This document shows, in pieces, positions 42,494 through 50,627 of a DNA stretch of 64,000 nt. The stretch's first letter is position 1. Each line of letters starts with the position of its first letter. Location: positions 2,232,001 through 2,296,000 of the forward strand of contig JAWLBI010000001.1 of NCBI GenBank assembly GCA_041394985.1, given 5' to 3'. The notes beneath the pieces were generated by a model. It made no database searches, had not been told where the DNA came from, and worked only from the letters and a program-made list of their open reading frames with translations. The translations under genes were made by a program, and so were the position numbers. The DNA comes from JAGLON01 sp041394985. Lineage in GTDB: Bacteria > Zixibacteria > MSB-5A5 > GN15 > JAAZOE01.

Positions 42494-43464
42494 GTGTCAA
42501 GCTGTATGCCGGAATCGATATCGGCGCAACGAATATTAAATTCGGACTTGTAGACGCCAAGGGCAATATTCGATTTAAATCAAAGACTGTGACGCCCGAC
42601 GCAACGACTCCTGATAAATTATTCAAGAGCATCCAATTCTGCGGCGAACAATTACTGATTACTGCGGATGAAGAAGGCGGAGAGGTCGGTTCAATCGGCG
42701 TTGGGTCTCCCGGGACCGTCAACATTGCAACCGGTGTTGTCGAGGGAACCTGTCCGAATCTTCCCGGCTGGGTTGGATTTCATCTCCGCGAACGCCTGAA
42801 AGAACGCCTCAATTTGCCGGTCTATGTCGATAACGATGCCAATTGTGCATCCCTCGCCGAATTGCGCTTCGGAGCGGGGCAGGGATATGAAAACATTATC
42901 TGCCTGACTATCGGAACAGGAATAGGCGGTACTTTGATCATCAATGGTCGCCTGCATCGCGGGTCGACGTTCGCAGCGGGTGAAATCGGCCACATGAAAA
43001 TTGCCGTTCAGCGAAACGGGCACACCGAATTCGAGAATCTGGAAAAACTGGTTTCCTCGAGGGCGATTGTCAATGAGGTGCGCGAGCGCCTAGAGGAAGA
43101 AATGACGCCGACATTTCAGAATCTTCTCGGGGACAGCATCGACAGCCTGACCATCCGAAAGATTTTTACGGCCATTAAACGAGGGGATGCAATCGCCAGA
43201 GACGTCATTACCGAATCCGGCAGACTTCTGGGTGCAACCCTCGCAGGTCTCATAAACGTTATTAATCCCCAGCTCATCATCCTTGGTGGAGGAGTCGCCG
43301 AAGGTGGTGCTGACTTCGTCGAAACGGTAAAAGAAACCATCAGGGAACAAGCCTTGTCAACCGTATCGCAGAACCTCGAAATCGTCCGGGCGACACTCGG
43401 CAATGACGCCGGATTTATCGGGGCAGCCTTCCTCGGCTCGAATGAAAAATCAACCGAAAAGTAG
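42490..43464 (+). CDS. ROK-family sugar kinase (glucokinase-like)
   Basis: A 324-residue ROK protein. It has ATP phosphate loop 'YAGIDIGATNIKFGLVDAKG', active-site 'VYVDNDANCASLAE' (catalytic Asp of DNDAN), 'TIGTGIGGTLIINGRLHRG', 'AGEIGHM' and adenosine-motif 'NPQLIILGGGVAEGG'. ROK members phosphorylate glucose, fructose or N-acetyl sugars. Unusually the zinc motif CxCGxxGC expected shortly after GEIGHM is absent: the sequence reads 'KIAVQRNGHTEFENLEKLV'. The fold may be stabilised differently or the substrate changed. The start ATG overlaps the previous stop by 4 bp, so the kinase is translationally coupled to the PrsW-like protein. Confidence 0.88.
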   Translation: MSVKLYAGIDIGATNIKFGLVDAKGNIRFKSKTVTPDATTPDKLFKSIQFCGEQLLITADEEGGEVGSIGVGSPGTVNIATGVVEGTCPNLPGWVGFHLRERLKERLNLPVYVDNDANCASLAELRFGAGQGYENIICLTIGTGIGGTLIINGRLHRGSTFAAGEIGHMKIAVQRNGHTEFENLEKLVSSRAIVNEVRERLEEEMTPTFQNLLGDSIDSLTIRKIFTAIKRGDAIARDVITESGRLLGATLAGLINVINPQLIILGGGVAEGGADFVETVKETIREQALSTVSQNLEIVRATLGNDAGFIGAAFLGSNEKSTEK

Positions 43465-43483
43465 AAATTATTGAAGATTGGAG

Positions 43484-43511
43484 TTGACAAGCGCAATTCT
43501 TTTCATAAATT
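43484..43511 (+). promoter_or_regulatory. Promoter of the tRNA pair
   Basis: A perfect TTGACA (43484-43489), 16-bp spacer, TAAATT (43506-43511), 25 bp before tRNA-Phe. Confidence 0.75.
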
Positions 43512-43535
43512 GCCGATTCTATAACAAAAGACAAT

Positions 43536-43608
<73 letters not shown>

Positions 43609-43620
43609 TTTTTAGATTAA

Positions 43621-43693
43621 GCCACCGTAGCTCAGCTGGTAGAGCAATTGATTCGTAATCAGTAGGTCAGCGGTTCGATCCCGCTCGGTGGCT
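43621..43693 (+). tRNA. tRNA-Thr (CGT anticodon)
   Basis: A complete cloverleaf of 73 nt. Acceptor GCCACCG/CGGTGGC, discriminator T; D-arm GCTCAGCTGGTAGAGC; anticodon stem ATTGA/TCAGT with loop TTCGTAA gives anticodon CGT, decoding ACG; T-arm GCGG-TTCGATC-CCGC. No encoded CCA. The acceptor is followed directly by seven Ts, which may end the transcript. Confidence 0.95.
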
Positions 43694-43770
43694 TTTTTTG
43701 ATGCCCAAAACTGCTTTTCCGATCAGCCCAATATCCTGAAAAACCGCAAAGAGGGTAGACTTATGTCATT

Positions 43771-43801
43771 AAAAAAGGCGCCTGCTTATGTAGGCGCCTT
43801 T
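43771..43801 (-). terminator. Rho-independent terminator of the TSP3/dockerin gene
   Basis: Read leftward: AAAGGCGCCT, 8-nt loop, AGGCGCCTTTTTT. It lies 19 bp beyond the minus-strand stop codon. Confidence 0.88.
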
Positions 43802-43819
43802 GGAATAATTCTCTTGCCC

Positions 43820-44989
43820 TTATTTATTGGGTACGCAGGGAGGCGGTCCCGCGTTAAATATGAATTTTATGAGGTAAACCGCATCTCCGATATTGACATA
43901 TCCGTCGAGGTTGACATCACCGCAAACTTGCTCACTCTCGCAGGCGTCGCCGACTCCATTCCCGTCGGAATCGGCCTGGTTGGGATTCGCAATACCGGGG
44001 CAGTTATCGCAGGCATTACCATAACCGTCGCCATCGGTATCCGCCTGATCGCCGTTCATGATATCCGGACAATTATCGCAGGCGTCGCCGAAGGTGTCAC
44101 CATCGGTATCTTCCTGGAATTCGTTTGCTACGGTTGGGCAGTTATCGCAGGCATTTCCGCGATCGTCACCATCATCGTCGGTCTGATCATTATTCACGAT
44201 ATCCGGGCAATTGTCGCACTCATCTCCATAATCATCGCCATCGGTATTGACCTGATCCTCATTGAAAATGGCCATACAGTTGTCGCACTCATCGCCATGG
44301 CCGTCGAAATCGGAATCCGTCTGTTCCGGATTGTATAATCCGGGGCAATTGTCGTCATTGTCGCATACACCGTCGTTATCGAAATCACCATTATCAAGGC
44401 AGCTATATACGGAAAAGCAATATGGACCTCCGAATTCCGGATAAATCGTGTTTGACGCGTCGGCAAAAATTAGTTCCTCCATAGATGGAGGGATTGTCGC
44501 CGTATCAATGCATAAGGTTCTGTATTCTCCCTGGGGGATTTCTTCCGGTATAATATTAATTGAAAACGAATGTTCGAGCGGGCCGGGCAGCATTCCTTTG
44601 TAAGGGCTAATGCACAGACCGACAACTCCCGCTGTATCCGGCGAAATTCCATCGACATCCCGATCTCGCACGAATTTGGCCAGATCCCATGTGTTCGTGG
44701 CAAAACGACTTCCGGGGGTTGCTGTAACAAATGTGGTACCGCCGAAATTGTTGGCTTGATAGATATATTCCCATTGCAGCCCATCCGGCGAAGTGAGAGT
44801 AAATGGTAATTGTGCCGCCATCAGAGTATCATCATTTTCGATAAATATCCGAATTTCATTCGGAATCCCCCCGATCAATTCTCCTGCCTGTACGCCGAAA
44901 GCATCGATTTCCACCCTGTTTGCGGCGGATACATGAGCAGGAATCAGGCACAATAACCCGAAAAGCGCAGCAATAGTGAACTTCCGCAT
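43820..44989 (-). CDS. Secreted protein with thrombospondin type-3 repeats and dockerin-like tail
   Basis: A 389-residue exported protein with signal peptide MRKFTIAALFGLLCLIPAHVSA. Residues 25-200 form a beta-rich domain of unknown family. Residues about 205-350 are six 23-residue Ca-binding thrombospondin type-3 units of the form DxDGDxxGDxCDNCPxxxNxxQ. The C-terminus 'CGDVNLDGYVNIGDAVYLIK' and following residues is a dockerin-type EF-hand repeat, which in cellulosome systems binds cohesins; in FCB-like genomes it more likely has an anchoring or structural role. The repeats are visible at DNA level with a 69-bp period. It has its own promoter and terminator; ribosome-binding site GAGGAGG. 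Confidence 0.92.
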   Translation of the reverse strand: MRKFTIAALFGLLCLIPAHVSAANRVEIDAFGVQAGELIGGIPNEIRIFIENDDTLMAAQLPFTLTSPDGLQWEYIYQANNFGGTTFVTATPGSRFATNTWDLAKFVRDRDVDGISPDTAGVVGLCISPYKGMLPGPLEHSFSINIIPEEIPQGEYRTLCIDTATIPPSMEELIFADASNTIYPEFGGPYCFSVYSCLDNGDFDNDGVCDNDDNCPGLYNPEQTDSDFDGHGDECDNCMAIFNEDQVNTDGDDYGDECDNCPDIVNNDQTDDDGDDRGNACDNCPTVANEFQEDTDGDTFGDACDNCPDIMNGDQADTDGDGYGNACDNCPGIANPNQADSDGNGVGDACESEQVCGDVNLDGYVNIGDAVYLIKFIFNAGPPPCVPNK

Positions 44990-45058
44990 AGCGCCTCCTC
45001 AATAAAAATTGTTATTATCCTTACCCCAAAAGAATCAAGCGAAGAAAAGCGATAATTA

Positions 45059-45088
45059 ATTATAACTGATATATTGCAATTATGCCAA
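45059..45088 (-). promoter_or_regulatory. Promoter of the TSP3/dockerin gene
   Basis: Read leftward: TTGGCA (45088-45083), 18-bp spacer, perfect TATAAT (45064-45059), about 70 bp before the ATG. The divergent side of this 278-bp gap (towards 45268) shows no clear promoter for the EF-G paralogue. Confidence 0.65.
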
Positions 45089-45267
45089 TGCTTATTTATT
45101 TTTTGACGATTTTTTTGCACTTAACTCGTTTATTTACCGTCTGATAAATTATATGGGTATCCTTTCGGGCAAGCAGGCAAAATCGTTTGACAAAGCCGGA
45201 AAATGTCGTTATTATTGGCGATTGCATAATTTCGGACCTTGTGTCAGTGAAGGAGGATATTCCTAAC

Positions 45268-47343
45268 ATGGCTTTGACTACTGATAAAATTCGGAACATC
45301 GGACTGGTTGGACAGCGCGGCTCCGGTAAGACGACACTCGCTGATGCGATGGCGTTTTCCGCCGGCGTCGTCAACAGACTCGGATCGACGACGGATGGAA
45401 CCACGATCTCGGACTATACCGAAGAAGAAAAAGCACGGCAGACCTCGCTCAATCTTTCGATTATCGCCTGCCCTTATAAGTCTAACAAGGTTAATGTGAT
45501 AGACATGCCGGGACATATGGACTTCATAGGCGATGTTATGTCGGGATTGGCGGCAGCCGATACTGCGATCGTTGTCATTAACTCCAGTGGCGGTGTGGAA
45601 GTCGGTACTCTACAATATTTCGACCGCATCTCAAAGATGAAAAAGCCGACGATGTTTGTCATTAACGGCGCTGACAAGGAAAACACCGATTTTAATAAGA
45701 ACCTGGCGGCTCTGCAGGATGCCTTCGGCACGAAAGTCGTTCCGGTTCAATTACCTATCGGCAAGACAGCACAGTTCAAAGGGGTCGCCGATCTCGTCAA
45801 AATGAAAGGCATTACTTTTGACGATAAAGGCAAAGGCACTGCCGGCGATATACCCGCCGATATTAAAGCCGATGTCGAAGCCGCCCGTGAAAAACTCATG
45901 GAATCCGTCGCCGAATCCTCCGATGACCTGCTTGAAAAATTCTTCGAGGAAGGGACACTGACCGATGAAGAATTCCTGAAGGGTCTGAAAAAAGGTATCG
46001 CAACGGCAAAGGTTTTCCCGGTTCTGGTCGTGTCCTCGACACTGAATATCGGTATCTCGACTTTGATGGATTTCATTGTCAATTATCTGCCGAATCCGTC
46101 CGAAGTTGCCCCTTTGAAGGCCAAAAAAGCCAGCGGCGGCGATGAAATTGAACTGAAATGCGTCTCGGATGGCGATCCGGTGCTGTATGTGTTCAAGACT
46201 ATTTCCGAACAGCATGTCGGTGATCTGTCTCTGGTCAAGGTCTTTTCCGGCAAGATTCAGTCCGGACTCGAATTGAATAATGTCCAGCATGGTTCCGAGC
46301 GTATCGGCCAGATGTTCGAATTGACTGGTAAAGACAGAAAAGAAGTCGACGGCGCCAGCGCCGGAGATATTGTCGCGCTCGTAAAACTGAAAAATACGCA
46401 TACCGGCAATACGTTGTGCCCGAAGAATAATCAGATCGAGATTCCGGTCCCGGATTATCCCGATCCGGTTATGGATATGGCTATTCGTCCGAAGGCCAAA
46501 GGCGACGAAGAAAAGATGGGACTTGGCCTGAACAAGCTGCATGAAACCGACCCGACGTTCAAGGTAGTTCAAGATGCGGCGCTCAGCCAGACGCTGCTGT
46601 TCGGCCAGGGCGATACGCAAATCGATTTGCTGGTGGAAAAACTGAAAAGCCGTTTCGGCGTCGAAGTCGAACTGGATAAACCGCGTATCCCGTATCGCGA
46701 AACGATTAAGGGCAAAACGGAAATCCAGGGGCGCTATAAAAAACAGACCGGCGGTCGCGGCCAATTCGGCGATTGCTGGCTTCGCATTGAGCCGCAGAAA
46801 CGCGGTGATGGTTTCGAATTCGTCGATGAAATCAAAGGCGGCGTAATTCCCGGTAAATTCGTCCCGTCAGTCGAAAAAGGCGTTATTGAAGCGATGAGCG
46901 AGGGGCTCCTGTGCGGCGCTCCCGTTGTTGATTGCCGGGTTGCGGTGTACTTCGGTTCCTATCACTCGGTCGACTCATCGGATAATGCCTTCAAGATGGC
47001 CGGAATTATGGCTTTCAAGGGCGGCTATCCAAATTGCTCACCAGTCATTTTGGAACCGATCTATAACGTTTCGATTATCGTACCGGAAGAATTCACCGGT
47101 GACGTAATGGGTGACGTTTCATCTCGCCGCGGTAAAATCATCGGCATGGATCCGCTGGGCAAAATGCAGCGAGTCCGCGCCTCGATTCCGCAGGCCGAAC
47201 TGTACAAATATTCCGTCGACCTTCGCTCATTCACGCAGGGACAGGGTGTGTATTCTCGCGAATTCTCACACTACGAAGAAGTCCCCGGCGATGTGTCGAT
47301 GAAGCTGCAAGAGGAATATAAGGCGTCGAGAAGCCAGGATTAA
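45268..47343 (+). CDS. Elongation factor G-like GTPase (EF-G paralogue)
   Basis: A 691-residue translational GTPase with the full EF-G domain order (G, II, III, IV, V). G1 is GQRGSGKTT (residues 15-23); G3 is DMPGH (Asp79) rather than DTPGH; G4 reads NGAD (133-136) rather than NKxD, a change in the guanine-specificity motif. Domain IV has 'KKQTGGRGQFGDCWLRIEP' and domain V 'SRRGKIIGMD'. It is probably a diverged second EF-G, not the housekeeping fusA, which would lie with ribosomal protein genes. ATG 45268 follows AAGGAGG; the frame from 45187 extends upstream without support. A hairpin terminator follows. Confidence 0.88.
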   Translation: MALTTDKIRNIGLVGQRGSGKTTLADAMAFSAGVVNRLGSTTDGTTISDYTEEEKARQTSLNLSIIACPYKSNKVNVIDMPGHMDFIGDVMSGLAAADTAIVVINSSGGVEVGTLQYFDRISKMKKPTMFVINGADKENTDFNKNLAALQDAFGTKVVPVQLPIGKTAQFKGVADLVKMKGITFDDKGKGTAGDIPADIKADVEAAREKLMESVAESSDDLLEKFFEEGTLTDEEFLKGLKKGIATAKVFPVLVVSSTLNIGISTLMDFIVNYLPNPSEVAPLKAKKASGGDEIELKCVSDGDPVLYVFKTISEQHVGDLSLVKVFSGKIQSGLELNNVQHGSERIGQMFELTGKDRKEVDGASAGDIVALVKLKNTHTGNTLCPKNNQIEIPVPDYPDPVMDMAIRPKAKGDEEKMGLGLNKLHETDPTFKVVQDAALSQTLLFGQGDTQIDLLVEKLKSRFGVEVELDKPRIPYRETIKGKTEIQGRYKKQTGGRGQFGDCWLRIEPQKRGDGFEFVDEIKGGVIPGKFVPSVEKGVIEAMSEGLLCGAPVVDCRVAVYFGSYHSVDSSDNAFKMAGIMAFKGGYPNCSPVILEPIYNVSIIVPEEFTGDVMGDVSSRRGKIIGMDPLGKMQRVRASIPQAELYKYSVDLRSFTQGQGVYSREFSHYEEVPGDVSMKLQEEYKASRSQD

Positions 47344-47378
47344 TCGGCGCCGGTGTGAAGAGAATCGTAACCGAATAA

Positions 47379-47425
47379 CGTTTTGTCCCGAATGACTATT
47401 GACAAATTCGGGCAAAACGTCTTAT
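47379..47425 (+). terminator. Terminator hairpin with embedded TTGACA
   Basis: CGTTTTGTCCCGAAT (47379-47393) pairs with ATTCGGGCAAAACG (47406-47419) with one bulged base; TCTTATTT follows. The 12-nt loop contains most of a TTGACA (47399-47404), which with TTATTT 17 bp later could be a weak promoter for the next gene, so terminator and promoter would overlap. Confidence 0.65.
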
Positions 47426-47497
47426 TTGGAAATCTATTGAGACCGGTCGTTCGATAATAACCGACGACTATAAACGAGGTAACATAGGGCAGAGGCT

Positions 47498-48148
47498 ATG
47501 AATCGACTATTTTTTTCATTCGTTGTCGTGGTATTTTTGTTTTGCTCGTCACTGGCATTCGCCCAATATGAGGATGAGCCTTATCTTGAAGGGTACGTTG
47601 GAGGGAATTATTCACTGCCCACCGGTACTCTGAAAAATGATATGATTCCGGACAGCCTGAATGCGAAGGGCGGTTTCGGCGGTGAAATCGGGATTGGTTA
47701 TTACTGGCAGAGCAATGTCATCATCGGTCTCTATTTCAGCGGCCGCAATATGGCTGCCGAGGATCTCGATCTGAATCATCGCATGTATGATCTCGGATTG
47801 TACGGCAAATATCTGTTCAAGGATATCACCGAATCTTCGCTCTCTCCGTATTTGAAGATTAACGTCGGAATGAACTTCAGCAAGCTCGCCACGAAAGTGG
47901 AATCTGAAGGCGGTGGCGTGGCATTCCGCGAACTATCATTCGACCCGGCACTCCAGGGTGGCGTCGCGCTGGGGATTCACAAGAAGACCAATTCACGCGG
48001 CGGTATATACTTAGAAGTCGGATATCAGATGGATATGATGGACGGCGTCAAAGGCGAATTCCGCGGCACCGACTATGAGTTTGCCGACAATAACGGCTTT
48101 ATCATGTTCAAACTCGGCGTGCTTTTCAATATCGGTCGCAAGGAATAA
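47498..48148 (+). CDS. Outer-membrane beta-barrel protein (hypothetical)
   Basis: A 216-residue exported protein with signal peptide ending SLAFAQ-YED. The remainder alternates aromatic/hydrophobic and polar residues ('GGEIGIGYYWQSNVIIGLYF', 'RMYDLGLYGKYLFK', 'NNGFIMFKLGVLFNIGRKE'), as in 8-strand OmpX/OmpW-like barrels. No enzymatic motif. Function is unknown. It is a distant look-alike of the protein at 1934. AGAGG precedes ATG 47498. It is followed directly by a strong terminator. Confidence 0.8.
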   Translation: MNRLFFSFVVVVFLFCSSLAFAQYEDEPYLEGYVGGNYSLPTGTLKNDMIPDSLNAKGGFGGEIGIGYYWQSNVIIGLYFSGRNMAAEDLDLNHRMYDLGLYGKYLFKDITESSLSPYLKINVGMNFSKLATKVESEGGGVAFRELSFDPALQGGVALGIHKKTNSRGGIYLEVGYQMDMMDGVKGEFRGTDYEFADNNGFIMFKLGVLFNIGRKE

Positions 48149-48164
48149 CAGTAAGTTTTCGCAG

Positions 48165-48201
48165 AAAAACCTTTCCTCAAGAACCGGGGAAAGGTTTTTT
48201 T
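48165..48201 (+). terminator. Rho-independent terminator
   Basis: AAAAACCTTTCC, 11-nt loop, GGAAAGG and seven Ts. It ends the barrel gene transcript. Confidence 0.88.
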
Positions 48202-48244
48202 GTATATAGTACTTTGTAACAGGGATTTGATTGGGCAGGTAGCC

Positions 48245-49582
48245 ATGCCGAAAATTCTCATTGTCGATGATGAAGCCGCGCAGCGGGACATGCTGGCCGG
48301 ATTTCTGATGAAGAAAAAATACGATGTGAAAACCGCGGGGAACGGCCCCGAGGCACTCGAACTCTATACCGGTTTTTTCTCGCCCCTTGCCGTCATTGAT
48401 ATGAAGATGCCGGACATGGACGGTCTCGAACTTCTTGAAAAACTCCGCGAGATCAATCCCTTTGTTCAAGTCATCGTGCTGACCGCCTTCGGAACTGTGG
48501 AAACGGCAGTCAATGCCATGCGAGCCGGCGCCTATGGTTATCTGACCAAACCGGTTAACCTGGAAGAACTGCTCATCAATCTCAAGAAAGCCGCCGAACA
48601 AAACCGCCTTGTTGTCGACAATGATTTACTGACGCGCACCAGAGCGAAACTGGCCGATATGCCCGAGTTGATCGGTGATTCCGAGGCCATGATGCGAGTC
48701 AAATCGCTCATCTCACGGGTCGGTCCTTCCGATGCCTCGGTGCTGATTACCGGCCCGTCCGGGGCTGGGAAAGGCCTCGCCGCCGAAATCATTCATCAGT
48801 TGTCGCCGCGAAAAGAAAATAACTTCGTGCCGCTCAACTGCGCATCGCTCCCCGAAACGCTTCTCGAATCCGAACTCTTCGGCCACGAAAAAGGCGCCTT
48901 TACCGGAGCCGATAAAAAACGTCCCGGCCGCTTCGAACTGGCCGATACCGGCACGATATTCCTCGATGAAATCGGCGACATGACCGCACCGATGCAGGCC
49001 AAGCTCCTGCGCGTACTCGAGGACGGCAGTTTCGAACCGCTGGGGTCGGATAAGACCAAAAAAGTCGATGTGCGTGTTATCTCGGCCACCAACCGCGATC
49101 TGCAAAAGCTGATCGAGGATAAAATCTTCCGGCAGGATCTGTATTTCCGGGTCAATACGGTCAATATTCACATGCCGGCCTTATCCGAGCGAGGCGGGGA
49201 TGTTCTCCTTTTGGCCGAACATTTCCTGAAGAAGAGCGCAAAAAAGATGAACAAGCCAATCGAAGGCCTCTCCGAGGATGCCGCTGCGATGCTGGTCAAT
49301 TATTCCTGGCCGGGCAATATCCGCGAATTACAGAATGTCATCGAGCGGGCTGTCGTTCTGACGATGGATGATGTCATCGATGTCGATGTCCTGCCGGGAT
49401 TGACAGCCGGTGAAGCGACTTCGTCGCCACTGCGCCGGATCAGCCTTGCCGATATCGAAAAGGAACACATTTCAGCCATCCTGGAGGCTGAAGACTGGAA
49501 CATGCAGAAGACGGCCGATATCCTTGGTATCCATCGCAATACCCTGCGCCAAAAGATAAAAGATTATGGTCTGGAGAAGTGA
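48245..49582 (+). CDS. Sigma-54-dependent response regulator (NtrC family)
   Basis: A 445-residue three-domain activator. The receiver domain (1-120) has phosphoacceptor Asp52 in 'AVIDMKMPDMDG' and a Lys in 'YLTKPVN'. The AAA+ domain (about 140-380) has Walker A GPSGAGKG (170-177) and the sigma-54-contact loop GAFTGA (217-222), then 'DTGTIFLDEIGDM' (Walker B). The C-terminal Fis-type HTH has 'NMQKTADILGIHRNTLRQKI'. It would drive -24/-12 promoters when phosphorylated; no histidine kinase is adjacent, so its signal is unknown. ATG 48245 begins the canonical MPKILIVDDE; the frame from 48200 overlaps the preceding terminator. Confidence 0.96.
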   Translation: MPKILIVDDEAAQRDMLAGFLMKKKYDVKTAGNGPEALELYTGFFSPLAVIDMKMPDMDGLELLEKLREINPFVQVIVLTAFGTVETAVNAMRAGAYGYLTKPVNLEELLINLKKAAEQNRLVVDNDLLTRTRAKLADMPELIGDSEAMMRVKSLISRVGPSDASVLITGPSGAGKGLAAEIIHQLSPRKENNFVPLNCASLPETLLESELFGHEKGAFTGADKKRPGRFELADTGTIFLDEIGDMTAPMQAKLLRVLEDGSFEPLGSDKTKKVDVRVISATNRDLQKLIEDKIFRQDLYFRVNTVNIHMPALSERGGDVLLLAEHFLKKSAKKMNKPIEGLSEDAAAMLVNYSWPGNIRELQNVIERAVVLTMDDVIDVDVLPGLTAGEATSSPLRRISLADIEKEHISAILEAEDWNMQKTADILGIHRNTLRQKIKDYGLEK

Positions 49583-49700
49583 GCCGAGCCGTTCTGTGCA
49601 AACTTTTCTGTTGCCTCGGGCCGATAAATTAAACATACTTCGCCTGCGGTTAAGTTCCCGTATAATTTGGCGAACCTATAAGTAAGAAGCGAATTACAGC

Positions 49701-50414
49701 GTGAATACTATGGACGAAATCAAATTATCCCTGTCTCAGGCAGGTCCCAACGGCGAGATTTCGATTATCAGGGCCGACGGCGTGGTCGATACCATCACCG
49801 CATCGGAACTGGAAAACGTCATCGAAAACCTGGTCTCGCAGCGGCGCCATAAAATAATCGTCGATCTGGGCGGTGTCGAGTATATCTCGTCGGCCGGATG
49901 GGGGATATTCGTCTCCAAGATTCAGGAAATTCGCGACAACGATGGCGATATCAAGCTCGTTAACATGATTCCCAATGTCTACGAGATCTACGAACTCCTT
50001 GAATTCGAGCATATTATTCCCGCGTATGAGACCCTCGAACAGGGCAAACAGGCGTTCGATATCCCGATCGGGGAGGTCTCCTCAAACGGCGAGAAGGTCT
50101 GGAAGGCCGATGAGGCCGTCGCCGAAAAAGGTACCGCGCTTCAGTCAGCGATGTCCCCGGGGACTCGCGGCCGCTCAGAGGAATCAACTCGCGATTCATT
50201 GGTTGCACCGCCGAAATCCAAAGAAGAAACGATTCTCCGTCTCGTCGAAGAAGATCCGTTCGCCTCAATTGGAGAAATGGTTACCGAGGCCTCGGAACTT
50301 GCCCCGAAATTCAAATTCTCCTGGTGGGGAGTCTTTGCCATTCTGCGCAAAAACAGCCTCTTAACGCGCCGCTCTCGCTTCCGGCTGGCCCGGAAAAGAA
50401 CCCGCCGCCGCTAA
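49701..50414 (+). CDS. STAS-domain protein with basic C-terminal extension
   Basis: A 237-residue protein (GTG 49701; ATG 49710 is equally possible). Residues 10-110 are a STAS domain of the anti-anti-sigma type: 'KIIVDLGGVEYISSAGWGIF' with the Ser of SSAG, the site phosphorylated in SpoIIAA/RsbV. After a polar linker (about 120-165), residues 170-237 form an added module, 'EETILRLVEEDPFASIGEMV' ... 'FSWWGVFAILRKNSLL', ending in Arg/Lys-rich RRSRFRLARKRTRRR, suggestive of a helix-turn-helix or nucleic-acid-binding end. STAS proteins usually consist of the first domain only. No partner kinase or anti-sigma gene is next to it. Confidence 0.85.
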   Translation: MNTMDEIKLSLSQAGPNGEISIIRADGVVDTITASELENVIENLVSQRRHKIIVDLGGVEYISSAGWGIFVSKIQEIRDNDGDIKLVNMIPNVYEIYELLEFEHIIPAYETLEQGKQAFDIPIGEVSSNGEKVWKADEAVAEKGTALQSAMSPGTRGRSEESTRDSLVAPPKSKEETILRLVEEDPFASIGEMVTEASELAPKFKFSWWGVFAILRKNSLLTRRSRFRLARKRTRRR

Positions 50415-50555
50415 TTCCGGACGGATTCGCATTCTCATTTCATCGTTTTTCCTCTTCCATCGTATTACTTTTTGATATATCCATATCGTACTGCGTCTTA
50501 TAATCGAATTCGAAGTCACAGTGTTTAAGGGCAAGGGATTGGCCGAAAACCCGAC

Positions 50556-50583
50556 TTGACAATTCGGCATTAGTGCATACCTT
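50556..50583 (+). promoter_or_regulatory. Possible promoter of the subtilase gene
   Basis: A perfect TTGACA (50556-50561) with TACCTT (50578-50583) after 16 bp; the -10 is poor, and TATTGT at 50583-50588 would be too far. The 213-bp gap shows nothing else. Confidence 0.4.
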
Positions 50584-50627
50584 ATTGTATATGGGGTGGA
50601 GAGTTAACCGATGAGACGGACAGGTGT

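Noticed and set aside
43688..44338. Plus-strand 216-codon hydrophobic frame opposite the TSP3/dockerin gene
   Set aside because: Its repeated Ile/Val pattern is the antisense reading of Asp-rich Ca-binding repeats; the minus strand has signal peptide, promoter, ribosome-binding site and terminator.
45751..46764. 337-codon minus-strand frame
   Set aside because: Antisense shadow of the EF-G paralogue, with no ribosome-binding site or recognisable domain.
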